Shown here: piece by piece, positions 34,550-43,727 of the stretch
How the letters are laid out: the number at the start of each line of letters is the position of its first letter
Numbering within the stretch: position 1 is the first letter of the stretch
Assembly: GCA_964372115.1 (NCBI GenBank)
Contig: CAYJPN010000019.1
Location: 1 to 64,000, forward strand
DNA length: 64,000 nt
Direction of reading: 5' to 3'
Source: CG2-30-36-16 sp964372115
GTDB taxonomy: Bacteria; Bacteroidota; Ignavibacteria; Ignavibacteriales; Ignavibacteriaceae
Program-made: the position numbers and the translations under genes
The notes under the pieces: generated by a model
Seen by the model: the letters and a program-made list of their open reading frames with translations, nothing else
The model's database searches: none
What the model was told of the DNA's origin: nothing

Positions 34550-34977
34550 CGGGTAAATTGTAAATGTTTTTATAATACAACGTGTATTGTTTAGCAGCAA
34601 AATAATTGTTGCGGTTATAAAAAAAAAGAAATAAGTTTGCAAAAGCTAATGATAAGGAAAGGTGATTTTGAAATTGGACACAATGAAACATGCACAGATT
34701 GAAGATAAACATAATGATTTAAACCCATACCGCTAACATTGGCGCCGGATTACAAGGTTTCTTTTAGAAGGATAAAGGAGCGGTTTTTTTTTTATTTTAT
34801 TCGCCGGGTTTAATAGTTGTAACAAACCGATTATATTGTAAAAAAGTTTATTAATATTTTTAATAAATAAATTTGTGAGAAGGATATGGCGTTGAATGCC
34901 CATAGCCCGAGATGTTCGATTTCGCATGTATCCCGTTTTTATCGGGGCAACTGCATTTTATTATGTAAGGAAAGATT

Positions 34978-36288
34978 ATGACTTCATTTTTTGAAAAAGA
35001 AAGAGAACCTTTTTCAGAAGTAAATATTAAGATGCTTTTTGAAATCAATCCTAATAAACAAAACTTCCTTGTTTATAAAGAAACTAACTATGTAGAGTAT
35101 AAACAGTCTTTTCATTTTGAAGCGTTCGAAACACACGCAAGAACATTTGCTGCACTAGCAAACACAAATGGTGGTTACCTAATTTTTGGTGTTGTCGATG
35201 AAACAAGGGAGATGGTTGGACTTCTTGATGATAAATTTGAAAAATTAGATCCTAGAATCCCAACAGAATACTTGAACTCAAAATTTGCCCCGGAAATCCA
35301 TTGGGCAAGTTATATCACAATAATTAATGATAAGCAATTCGGTGTAATTTATGTTTGGCCAAGTGATAATAAACCTGTTGTTGCTATTTCTAGCGGGACT
35401 AGAATTGTAGAAGGGCAAATATTTTATAGATATAGAGGAAGAACTGAAACTATCAAGTATTCAGAATTGAGAAATATTTTTGATGAATATAGAAAAAAAG
35501 AACAAGAATTATGGTTGCGTCATTTAAAAAGACTTGCAACTATAGGAGTTGAAAATGCTGCTATTTTCAATCCGTTGGACGGAACTGTGACCGGTAAAGG
35601 AGGAACATTCATAATTGAAGCTTCTCTTCTTCCTAAATTACAGTTTATAAAAGAAGGTGATTTTAGAGAGTCCGAAGGGGCTCCGGCTATTAGATTAGTC
35701 GGCGATGCAGAAATTCTAGCGGCTGGGGCAATTGCTGCTACAGAGTATAAGCTGAAACCAACACTTATTCGAGAACAACAAATAATTGAAAGTTTTTTAA
35801 ACAAAGAAAAAGTTACTAGTCCCTCAGAATTTATAAAGGCTGCTTGCTATGAATCAACCCCATATCTCCCGATCTATAATTTTGCCCTTTTAGCAAACTA
35901 CGATTATATAGCTATGATTAATTTTATAACTGAAACAAGAGGACCCGGTAAACAATCTTTGCTAAACCGTATTTCTGAGGATGATATTCATACTAGATAT
36001 TTCTCTTTACCAAAATCAGAAGAAGCCGCATCGAAAAGGATAGTAATAAAAGATTCAATTTTAAAAAATGAGCACGATATTGTTAGCAAATTTAGTTTGA
36101 CTCATCTACTTGAAGCCATTCAACTTCTATCTGGTGAAGAGATAGAAAATCATTCAGTTATCGATTTGCTAAAAAATATTTATAATAATCATTGGAATGA
36201 GAAATCAGCAATTAGAAGTTACATTAGAAAAACCATTTGTCACGTTGATTATATGTGTTATAAACATCTATTAAATTCAAAAGGCTAA
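34978..36288 (+). CDS. AlbA_2/Schlafen-like ATP-binding domain protein
   Basis: 436-residue protein. Residues ~30-165 are an AlbA_2 (Schlafen AAA_4-like) domain: VEYKQSFHFEAFETHARTFAALAN, NTNGGYLIFGVVDETREMVG, FGVIYVWPSDNKPVV and IFYRYRGRTETIKYSEL. The C-terminal ~250 residues, containing an EGAPAIRLVGDAEILA stretch, have no family I know. AlbA_2 proteins bind nucleic acid or ATP and are frequent in accessory and defence islands. It is the first gene of the cassette array; its 3' end has the core AAGGCTAAC, but no matching core is visible at its 5' side, so its left boundary may be lost. Confidence 0.82.
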   Translation: MTSFFEKEREPFSEVNIKMLFEINPNKQNFLVYKETNYVEYKQSFHFEAFETHARTFAALANTNGGYLIFGVVDETREMVGLLDDKFEKLDPRIPTEYLNSKFAPEIHWASYITIINDKQFGVIYVWPSDNKPVVAISSGTRIVEGQIFYRYRGRTETIKYSELRNIFDEYRKKEQELWLRHLKRLATIGVENAAIFNPLDGTVTGKGGTFIIEASLLPKLQFIKEGDFRESEGAPAIRLVGDAEILAAGAIAATEYKLKPTLIREQQIIESFLNKEKVTSPSEFIKAACYESTPYLPIYNFALLANYDYIAMINFITETRGPGKQSLLNRISEDDIHTRYFSLPKSEEAASKRIVIKDSILKNEHDIVSKFSLTHLLEAIQLLSGEEIENHSVIDLLKNIYNNHWNEKSAIRSYIRKTICHVDYMCYKHLLNSKG

Positions 36289-36494
36289 CCAATTATTCCG
36301 ATTAAAGTCGTTACGGAATTTAGATGTTCGATAAATATTTTTAAGCGCTTTCGGGAAGTCGTTAGCCCGAAAAAACAAAAACAACCCTTGCTTTTTATGG
36401 ATGTAAAAAGTAGAAGGAAATTGTAAAAATAAAATTAAATGCGGTGTTGTGTTTTAACAATAGTCCAACTCTGACGGATAACATGACGTTAGGC
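36283..36494 (+). repeat. Cassette site 1 (attC-like), AlbA_2 to DUF2971
   Basis: 212 bp from GGCTAAC to GTTAGGC. Left module type A (CCAATTATTCCGATTAAAG..., GATGTTCGATAAATATTTTT); right module shared (CCCTTGCTTTTT, GTAAAAAGTAGAAGGAAAT, GGTGTTGTGTTTTAACA), here interrupted by about 20 extra bases before the final core. Confidence 0.65.
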
Positions 36495-36513
36495 AGATCA
36501 AAAAACACTTGTT

Positions 36514-37575
36514 ATGATAAATAAAATTTATAAATATAGACCATTATCAGATTTTCTTTTCAAAGAGCTACTTTATAGTGAGATATATTTTGCTTCATAT
36601 TATGAATTAAATGATCCTCTTGACTTAACAATTAAATTAAATTTCAAAACATCTGATTTAGAACAACTTGATTATTTAATATATTATTTAATAAGAGTAT
36701 CAGTTTTTAGTAATTTAAATAATGTTGTTAAATCTGATTTATCTAATCTATTAGCATATGCAAAACATAAGGGAAAAAGAATTGAAGTTTGTAAAACTAT
36801 TCTTAATAAAATGCCAAATGAAAATTATGTGCCTTATGAATCAATTGAGGAAATTATAATTTCTGTGGTGAAAGAATTAAATATCTGCGTGAGTTTTATT
36901 GAATTTAGCAAAGAACTGGTTAAATTAAATAAAATTTTTTTTGAAAACAGTTATACAACCTGTTTCTCTGAAACATTTTCCGATTTTTTGATGTGGTCTC
37001 ATTATGCAAGTAAACATAGTGGAATATGTTTGGAATTTACATTAAATGATAATGGCAATTTCCCATATTATTATCGGGGAACTAGAAATAAGGATACTGA
37101 AAAATATTTGAAAAAATATTCTGAATGGAGTGAAAATAGCCGTATTTATTGGGATGAAATTAAAAAAGTTGAATATAAAAAGGAACTTCCAACTATAAGT
37201 TTCTATGATTTTGCTCCTGTATTCGAAAATCAGAATGATTGTGACTTACTTGGTTTATCTAAAAGTAAATGGCATGTTTTTGCCAATGAATTAGAAAAAA
37301 TATTTTATGTAAAAACCGATTCTTGGGATTATGAAAAAGAGTGGAGAGCAATAGAAATAAATTTTGGAAAATTTAAGTATCCTGAAGAAAGAATAAGTTA
37401 TTATCCCAAGGAATCATTGACGAGTATATTCTTTGGATTACGAACTCCAAATGAAGTGCGAAAAAGAATACATCAGATTTTATCTCCTAGAAATAACGAA
37501 TTAAATTTTTTTGAGGCAAAAATTTCAAATAAACGGAAATTGGCTTTTATTGGTTGGAAATTCGATGAAGAATAA
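36514..37575 (+). CDS. DUF2971 domain-containing protein
   Basis: 353-residue protein. The opening IYKYRPLSDFLFKELLYSEIYF and YYELNDPLDLTI, then CFSETFSDFLMWSHYASKHSGICLEF and a late YEKEWRAIEI are the markers of DUF2971, a family of unknown function often found in accessory and defence contexts. The gene is strikingly AT-rich compared with flanking chromosomal genes. It is the sole gene of its cassette, 18 bases after the left core, and its 3' core is the exact complement of its 5' core (GTTAGGCAG/CTGCCTAAC). Confidence 0.85.
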   Translation: MINKIYKYRPLSDFLFKELLYSEIYFASYYELNDPLDLTIKLNFKTSDLEQLDYLIYYLIRVSVFSNLNNVVKSDLSNLLAYAKHKGKRIEVCKTILNKMPNENYVPYESIEEIIISVVKELNICVSFIEFSKELVKLNKIFFENSYTTCFSETFSDFLMWSHYASKHSGICLEFTLNDNGNFPYYYRGTRNKDTEKYLKKYSEWSENSRIYWDEIKKVEYKKELPTISFYDFAPVFENQNDCDLLGLSKSKWHVFANELEKIFYVKTDSWDYEKEWRAIEINFGKFKYPEERISYYPKESLTSIFFGLRTPNEVRKRIHQILSPRNNELNFFEAKISNKRKLAFIGWKFDEE

Positions 37576-37608
37576 ATATTAAATAAAATATTGTAGTGTA
37601 AAAAAACT

Positions 37609-37800
37609 GCCTAACAAGTTATTCCGATTAAAGTCAACTCGGGATTTAGATGTTCGATAAATATTTTTAAGTGCTTTCGGGACGCAGTTATGCCGAAAGA
37701 ATAAATTAACCCTTACTTTTTGCACATGTAAAAAGTAGAAGGAAATGTATAAAATAAATTTAACTACGGTGTTGTATTTTAACATAACACGTCGTTAGGC
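37609..37800 (+). repeat. Cassette site 2 (attC-like), DUF2971 to barrel protein
   Basis: 192 bp from GCCTAAC to GTTAGGC. Left module type A (AAGTTATTCCGATTAAAGTC) with the inner GTTAT able to pair with ATAAC near the right end; the right module ends in a hairpin CGGTGTT...AACACGTCG (37767-37794). Confidence 0.75.
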
Positions 37801-37820
37801 ATATAAATATAAAGAGATAT

Positions 37821-38522
37821 ATGAAACATAGATTAATAATTTTAGCAGCCTTTTTAATCATTTTTAATCAAAGTATAATTTCACAAAATAATTTTGCTGT
37901 TGGTATAAATGGAATACCAGCAATAACTTATTCATACTCTCCTTCTGATTTACCTTCACCGAAAAGTAATTTTGGTTATTTGCTTGGAATTAACGGAGCT
38001 TTTTTCATTCAACCAAATTTATTTATTGAAACTGGTTTGAACTATCAGAAACAAGAACTTTTACATGCCAAAGATATATTAGATACTAGAAAAGTCTGGA
38101 TAGATGTTAATGAAAATGGGATAGTTGATATAGAAGATAGATTAGATTATTCACGAATTGTTCCAACTGATTTTTCAAACAAATATTCAAGCATAATCTT
38201 ACCAATAACAATAAACTATAGAACCAGTAAAATTAATACTACAAGTTTTATTGGTTCATTTGGGGTCAGCTTAAATTATATTTATAACATTGAAGGAATA
38301 AGTAATTCAAATCAGTTTGGTGAAAATTCCGAAGGTGAAAAATCAACAGATGATTTTACCTCATCAATTTCTATCAGCGTAGCATTATATCAACCATTAG
38401 CTAAAAATATATCTTTGATAGCTGGACCGAAATACTTTTTTGATTTTTATACAAGTCAAAAAGATTTAGAAGCAAAATTCCATATGTTTGGATTGGAAAT
38501 AAAATTATATTATTTGCTGTAA
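37821..38522 (+). CDS. Small outer-membrane beta-barrel protein (PorT-like)
   Basis: 233-residue exported protein with a signal peptide (LIILAAFLIIFNQSIIS, cleavage near residue 21) and alternating strands typical of outer-membrane beta-barrels: FGYLLGINGAFFIQPNLFIETGLNYQ, YSSIILPITINYRT, SFIGSFGVSLNYIYNI, SISISVALYQPLAKNISLIAGPKYFFDFY, ending in FGLEIKLYYLL. One acidic insert (DVNENGIVDIEDR) resembles a calcium or dockerin-like loop. Function unknown. Sole gene of its cassette, with own cores GTTAGGCAT/ATGCCTAAC. Confidence 0.78.
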   Translation: MKHRLIILAAFLIIFNQSIISQNNFAVGINGIPAITYSYSPSDLPSPKSNFGYLLGINGAFFIQPNLFIETGLNYQKQELLHAKDILDTRKVWIDVNENGIVDIEDRLDYSRIVPTDFSNKYSSIILPITINYRTSKINTTSFIGSFGVSLNYIYNIEGISNSNQFGENSEGEKSTDDFTSSISISVALYQPLAKNISLIAGPKYFFDFYTSQKDLEAKFHMFGLEIKLYYLL

Positions 38523-38526
38523 AAAT

Positions 38527-38966
38527 GCCTAACATGCTGCTGCTAATGAACCATTTCCCGCATGATGTTAGTAATTGTTTTTATGTTCTTATTTGTTGTT
38601 GGACTTGGGAATTTTCGAATAATTTATCCGTTAGCTAACGGATAGTTGCGTTTCTTTATTACAATCGGGCGTAGTTATATAATAGCCGCTAATGGGTTAA
38701 ATATTTTGATGTAGAAAAAAACAAAGATATTTTTTTAGTAAGCGTCTGTTTATGTCGCTTCAATTTGGTTAAGCGAATAACAGGATATCCCAATTATTAA
38801 GGGATACTATTTATCGTCAATCGGGGTTTTAGAAATTTAATCGAAATAACCCTTGCTTTTTGCGTATGTAAAAAGTAAAAGGAAATTTTTTCCCGCTAGA
38901 AGCGGGATGTATAACAAAAATAAAATTAACTGCGGTGTTGTGTTTTAACATAACACGCCGTTATAC
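38527..38966 (+). repeat. Cassette site 3 (attC-like), barrel protein to restriction-modification
   Basis: 440 bp from GCCTAAC to GTTATAC. Left module type D (GCTAATGAACCA..., TTGTTGTTGGACTTGGGAA), the palindrome core ATCCGTTAGCTAACGGAT near 38626, then a 222-bp block (38741-38962) that recurs almost unchanged in site 5, with hairpins ATATCCC/GGGATAC and CCCGCT/AGCGGG. Confidence 0.65.
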
Positions 38967-39020
38967 CGTTAAGTAAATTATCAACACCATAAATAGATAT
39001 TCTTCATTATATTGTAAATT

Positions 39021-42000
39021 ATGACAAAAAAATACTTATCAAATTTATTCAAGACCTATCAAAAAGGCGATGCAAGAGAGGAATCTTATTACAAACATCT
39101 TGCAGATTTTATTACAGTATATTCTGAATCTGAGCGGAAAAAGAAAATTGATGTAACCATTCTTCCGAAAAAAACAGAAGCAGGAAATCCCGATTTTAGA
39201 ATCTGGGACGGCAGACAAAAAATAATAGGTTACATTGAAGCAAAGGACTTAGGCGTTGACCTTGATAGAATTGAAGACAGCGAACAGTTAGAAAGATATT
39301 TATCCACTTTTCCTAATGTCATTTTAACAAACTTTACAGAATTTCGTTTATATAGAAATTGCGAAAGAATTGAAAAAATATCAATTGCTCGTCCATTTGT
39401 TATTAAAAAACTTTCTACAACTCCTCCGCTTGAAAACGAGGATAAATTATTTGAACTGCTCGAAAGATTTTTAGATTTTTCACTTCCTAAAACTTACACC
39501 GCAAAAACACTTGCGGTTGAACTTGCAAAAAGAACAAAGTTTCTGAAAGATGAAATTGTGAGCGAAGAATTAAAACTTGGCACAAAATCAATTCACGGTT
39601 TTTATGATGCCTTTAAAGAGTTTTTAATTGCCGGAATAAATGAAAGTGAATTTGCCGATCTTTATTCACAAACAATTACTTACGGTTTGTTCGCGGCTCG
39701 TCTCCGCGCAGAGAAGGACTTTAATAGAAAACTTGCTTATTCATACATTCCAAAATCTATTGGAATTTTAAGAGATGTTTTCAAATTTATTTCATTGGAA
39801 GACTTACCCCAGCAGATGGAAGTTATTATTGATGATATTGCGGAAGTTCTTAATGTTGCGGATGCAAAAAAGATTCTCGATCAATATTATCACGAAGGCA
39901 AAGGAAGCGATCCGGTTTTGCATTTTTACGAAACTTTTCTTTCTGTTTATGATCCCAAGACAAGAGAAAAACGGGGTGTTTATTACACTCCCGAACCGGT
40001 TGTTTCTTTTATCGTTCGTTCGTTGCATCAAATTCTTAAAGAAAAATTTAATATGTCAGACGGTCTAGCCTCGAAGAACGTAACGTTGCTTGACCCCGCT
40101 GGCGGAACACTTAGCTTTTTGGCAAAAGCAATTGAAACCGCCGTTGAAGAAATTGAAAGTAAATACGGCAAAGGAGTTGTTAAAACATTTCTTAAAGATC
40201 AAATTCTACAAAACTATTATGCGTTTGAATTGATGATGGCTCCTTATGCAATCGGGCATATGAAAATGTCTTTTCTATTTGAAGAGCTTGGTTACAGAAT
40301 GGAAGATGATGAGCGCGTAAAATATTATTTGACGAACACTCTTGAAATGAAAGAACTTGATGAATCTAAATTTCCGGGAATGTCATCACTCTCTACCGAA
40401 AGCCACGAAGCCGGAAAAATTAAAAAAGATGTTCCTATTCTTGTTGTGCTTGGTAACCCGCCATATTCGGGACATTCATCAAATACCGGCGAATGGATTT
40501 CTGATGTGATTAAAGGATACTATCAAGTTGATGGAAAACCGCTTGGTGAAAAGAATTCCAAATGGCTACAAGACGATTATGTCAAATTCATTCGGTTTTC
40601 GCAGTGGAAAATTGACCAAGCCGGTGAAGGTGTTCTTGGTTTTATTACAAACCACAGTTATTTGGATAACCCGACCTTTCGAGGAATGAGGCAAAGTCTA
40701 ATGAACAGCTTTGATGAAATATATATTCTCGATTTACACGGTAATAGCCTTAAGAAAGAAAAAACGCCCGACGGCAGCAAAGATGAAAATGTATTTGATA
40801 TTCAACAAGGTGTAGTAATAGCATTTTTTGTTAAGTATAAAAACGGTAAGAAGAAACAAATTCATCAACATGAAATTTTTGGTTTACGCGAAGAAAAGTA
40901 TAAGTGGCTTAACCAGCACAACATTAAAAATGTAAAGTGGCAAAAGATTGTGCCTTACCCGGATTTTTATCTTTTTATTCCGACTGATAATAAACTTGCA
41001 AATCATTACCATTCTTACGAAAAGATTACCGAAATATTCCCGGTTAACAGCGTGGGAATAGTAACGTCGAGAGATAACTTTGTAATAGATTTTGACAGAA
41101 AAAAACTTGAACAAAGGATAAAACAATTCGTAGACCTAAAAGTTGATGAGGAAATTCTTAAACTAACCTATGATTTATCGGAAAACCAAAGTTGGAAAAT
41201 TAAAGAGCAAAGAGAAAAACTTAAGAAGGACTTAGACTGGAAAGATTCAATCACAAAAATTCTTTACCGCCCGTTTGATGAAAGATGGATTTTATACCAT
41301 GATGATATGATTGAGCGTTCAAGAAAAGATATTATGCAACAATTGTTGGAAGAAAATATAGCATTATGTGTTGGAAGACAAAGTAGTGTAATCGGTTCTG
41401 ATAATTATGACATTGCTTTTATTTCAGAAAATATTGTTGATCTCAATCTTTTCCGACGGGGTGGCGAATTGGTTTTCCCTCTCTATATTTATCGTAAAGC
41501 AAAAGCGCCAAAGAAAAAAAATACACCGCTTACACAATTGCTTATGTTTGAACCTGAAGTAGAATATGAAGCGATATTGCCGAATATTTCCCAAGAAGTA
41601 AGGAAACTATTGCAGGATAATTTTGATTTACCATTTTTAAATCCATTGGATGGAGAGAAGAAGATTGAAGGATTCGGTTCCAAGGATATTTTCTATTACA
41701 TCTACGCGGTTCTTTACAGCAATACATACCGCAAAAAGTACGCAGAATTCTTAAAGATAGATTTTCCGCGTATTCCATTCACAAATAATTATAAACTTTT
41801 TATTCGGCTTGGCAAACTTGGAAAACAGCTTGCAGATTTACATTTGCTAAAATCAAAAGAACTGGACAAAACTATTTCCCAATTCCCGATTGACGGAAGC
41901 AACAAAGTAGAGAAACCAAAATATGAAATCGAAAAAGTTTGGATAAATAAAGAGCAATATTTTGATGGAATTATTGAAGTAGTTTGGCAATATCAAATCG

Positions 42001-42164
42001 GCGGTTATCAAGTTTGTGAGAAATGGTTAAAAGACAGAAAAGAAAGAACACTTACTTTAGACGATATTAAAACCTATTGCAAAATTGTAACTTCTCTTTC
42101 AAAGACAATTGATTTACAAAATGAAATAGATAAATATTTTGAAGAAGTTGAGAAAACGGTATAA
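39021..42164 (+). CDS. Type ISP/IIG-like restriction-modification enzyme
   Basis: 1047-residue single-chain enzyme. N-terminus: a PD-(D/E)xK nuclease-like pattern with GNPDFRIWDGRQKIIGYIEAKDLG (~55-80). Middle: N6-adenine methyltransferase with motif I DPAGGTLSFLAKA (about 355) after GVYYTPEPVVSFIVRSLH, FELMMAPYAIGHMKM, and catalytic NPPY in VVLGNPPYSGHS (about 480). C-terminal ~450 residues: probable target-recognition region. No Walker A motif is visible, so unlike full type ISP enzymes it lacks the translocase and should behave like a IIG-type fusion. Its stop codon lies inside the cassette's 3' core, and the 5' and 3' cores match over 11 bases. Confidence 0.88.
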   Translation: MTKKYLSNLFKTYQKGDAREESYYKHLADFITVYSESERKKKIDVTILPKKTEAGNPDFRIWDGRQKIIGYIEAKDLGVDLDRIEDSEQLERYLSTFPNVILTNFTEFRLYRNCERIEKISIARPFVIKKLSTTPPLENEDKLFELLERFLDFSLPKTYTAKTLAVELAKRTKFLKDEIVSEELKLGTKSIHGFYDAFKEFLIAGINESEFADLYSQTITYGLFAARLRAEKDFNRKLAYSYIPKSIGILRDVFKFISLEDLPQQMEVIIDDIAEVLNVADAKKILDQYYHEGKGSDPVLHFYETFLSVYDPKTREKRGVYYTPEPVVSFIVRSLHQILKEKFNMSDGLASKNVTLLDPAGGTLSFLAKAIETAVEEIESKYGKGVVKTFLKDQILQNYYAFELMMAPYAIGHMKMSFLFEELGYRMEDDERVKYYLTNTLEMKELDESKFPGMSSLSTESHEAGKIKKDVPILVVLGNPPYSGHSSNTGEWISDVIKGYYQVDGKPLGEKNSKWLQDDYVKFIRFSQWKIDQAGEGVLGFITNHSYLDNPTFRGMRQSLMNSFDEIYILDLHGNSLKKEKTPDGSKDENVFDIQQGVVIAFFVKYKNGKKKQIHQHEIFGLREEKYKWLNQHNIKNVKWQKIVPYPDFYLFIPTDNKLANHYHSYEKITEIFPVNSVGIVTSRDNFVIDFDRKKLEQRIKQFVDLKVDEEILKLTYDLSENQSWKIKEQREKLKKDLDWKDSITKILYRPFDERWILYHDDMIERSRKDIMQQLLEENIALCVGRQSSVIGSDNYDIAFISENIVDLNLFRRGGELVFPLYIYRKAKAPKKKNTPLTQLLMFEPEVEYEAILPNISQEVRKLLQDNFDLPFLNPLDGEKKIEGFGSKDIFYYIYAVLYSNTYRKKYAEFLKIDFPRIPFTNNYKLFIRLGKLGKQLADLHLLKSKELDKTISQFPIDGSNKVEKPKYEIEKVWINKEQYFDGIIEVVWQYQIGGYQVCEKWLKDRKERTLTLDDIKTYCKIVTSLSKTIDLQNEIDKYFEEVEKTV

Positions 42165-42453
42165 CGTTACAAGGATTCATACCGAACCCCGAAAAAAAAC
42201 GGGGTAAACTGCGCTGAGGTATAATCCAGTGTCCCCGCAAAGAAACGGGGCCTATGGATGGACTAAGCCGCAAAAGCGACTTAATCCGGCTATTTGCATT
42301 TTCAATAGCACATTTTATAAGTGTGTTAACTCTTACGGGTTGTGATTATCCCGAAAGAACAAAAACAACCCTTGCTTTTTGCGTATGTAAAAAGGAAATT
42401 TATAAAATAAAATTAACTACGGTGTTGTGGTTTAACATAACACACCGTTAGGT
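42159..42453 (+). repeat. Cassette site 4 (attC-like), restriction-modification to SIMPL
   Basis: 295 bp from GTATAAC to GTTAGGT. Left module type B: GTTACAAGGATTCAT, the hairpin CCCCG...CGGGGT, CTGCGCTGAGGTATAATCCA and a second CCCCG...CGGGG hairpin, then GGATGGACTAAG. Right module shared (CCCTTGCTTTTTGCG, GGTGTTGTGGTTTAACA). Confidence 0.7.
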
Positions 42454-42493
42454 AGCAAAGTAAATAATTCATTAAAAAAGGAAAAGCATCATA

Positions 42494-43189
42494 ATGAAAA
42501 AAATAGTTTTTATTTTGTTCTATATATTTTCTTCAACAAATTTCTTTTCTCAAGAACAAACTAATGACCAAATAATTGTAATTGGTAGTGCAACAATTGA
42601 AGTTCCCGCAGATATTATTACGATTAAAATAAATTTGTCTTATCAAGACAGAACAGATGGTAAAACTGCATTTGAACAACATAAAGATGCTGAAGAAAAA
42701 CTAATTAAATTTTTAAAAGAAGAGAATATTCCTGATTCTTTGATAAAATATTCTTTATTAAATATTTCGAGCACATATGATTACTCTCGTGGGGATAATC
42801 AAAAAATTTTTAATACTAATCAAACAATAGCAATAAAAGTTTATGACTTTTCTGAGTATGCTCAGTTTCAATTAAAACTTATTGGAAAGGGATTTACAGC
42901 ATTTAGTCAAAATTTTGAATCAACTAAAAGTTCCGATGCAATGAATGAAGCAATTCAAAAAGCTGTTTATCAAGCGAAACTTAAAGCAGAACTTATGGCA
43001 ATTGCTTCCGGAAGAAAAATCAAAAATATATCAAAGATTAGTGATACAGAAGATACAGAACCAATTATTTCAAGGTATAGTAGTTTTATGCCGCACGCAG
43101 CCTACTCAACCACCAGTGTTGTATTAACTGATATTCCTCAATCAATAAAAATTGATAAACAAGTAAAAGTTATTTTCGATTTAGAGTAA
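42494..43189 (+). CDS. SIMPL (DUF541) domain protein
   Basis: 231-residue exported protein. Signal peptide MKKIVFILFYIFSSTNFFSQ, then the SIMPL/BP26-like domain opening IIVIGSATIEVPADIITIKINLSY, the central FEQHKDAEEKLIKFLKEE and a late YQAKLKAELMAIASGRKI. Family members form large periplasmic or outer-membrane rings; their role is unclear. AT-rich. Sole gene of its cassette with cores GTTAGGTAGC/GCTACCTAAC. An envelope protein as integron cargo is unusual among the toxin and restriction genes here. Confidence 0.85.
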   Translation: MKKIVFILFYIFSSTNFFSQEQTNDQIIVIGSATIEVPADIITIKINLSYQDRTDGKTAFEQHKDAEEKLIKFLKEENIPDSLIKYSLLNISSTYDYSRGDNQKIFNTNQTIAIKVYDFSEYAQFQLKLIGKGFTAFSQNFESTKSSDAMNEAIQKAVYQAKLKAELMAIASGRKIKNISKISDTEDTEPIISRYSSFMPHAAYSTTSVVLTDIPQSIKIDKQVKVIFDLE

Positions 43190-43201
43190 AATAAAAATGC
43201 T

Positions 43202-43640
43202 ACCTAACCAGCAACTGCTAATGAACCACTCCCAACAATTTATCAGCACTTGTTTGGCCGCTTATTTGTTGTTGGACTTGGGAGTTTTTTGAAAAATTTA
43301 GATTTAATTGAGTTTCATTTTGTGAGTAAGTATTAGCCTTAGGCGTAGTTATTTAACGACCGTTGATGGTTTAAAAAAGTTTTTACAAAAAATAACAAGC
43401 TATTTTTTTTACTAAGCGTCTGTTTATGTCGCTTCAATTTGGTTAAGCGAATAACAGGATATCCCAATTATTAAGGGATACTATTTATCGTCAATCGGGG
43501 TTTTAGAAATTTAATCGAAATAACCCTTGCTTTTTGCGTATGTAAAAAGTAAAAGGAAATCTTTTCCCGCTAGAAGCGGGATGTATAACAAAAATAAAAT
43601 TAACTGTGGTGTTGTTTTTTAACATAACACGCCGTTAGCC
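43202..43640 (+). repeat. Cassette site 5 (attC-like), SIMPL to BrnTA
   Basis: 439 bp from ACCTAAC to GTTAGCC. Left module type D, then the 222-bp block 43415-43636 that differs from 38741-38962 of site 3 at only three positions by my reading. Confidence 0.68.
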
Positions 43641-43668
43641 CCATAACAAAATCACATAATAAATAAGG

Positions 43669-43700
43669 TTGACAATAGGCATCCATTTTTATTACCTTTG
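43669..43700 (+). promoter_or_regulatory. Bacteroidota-type promoter of the BrnTA-like cassette
   Basis: TTGACA at 43669-43674 and TACCTTTG at 43693-43700, the latter an exact TAnnTTTG -7 box; 21 bases separate TTG from TA. It lies inside the cassette, 27 bases before the toxin ATG, so this module does not depend on an upstream integron promoter. Confidence 0.55.
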
Positions 43701-43727
43701 TTTTATAAATAATACAAAAGTAAACAA

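Noticed and set aside
34425..35048. Three short minus-strand frames left of the AlbA_2 gene
   Set aside because: They lie in the MITE and A/T-rich spacer, overlap each other or the AlbA_2 gene, and have no recognisable content.
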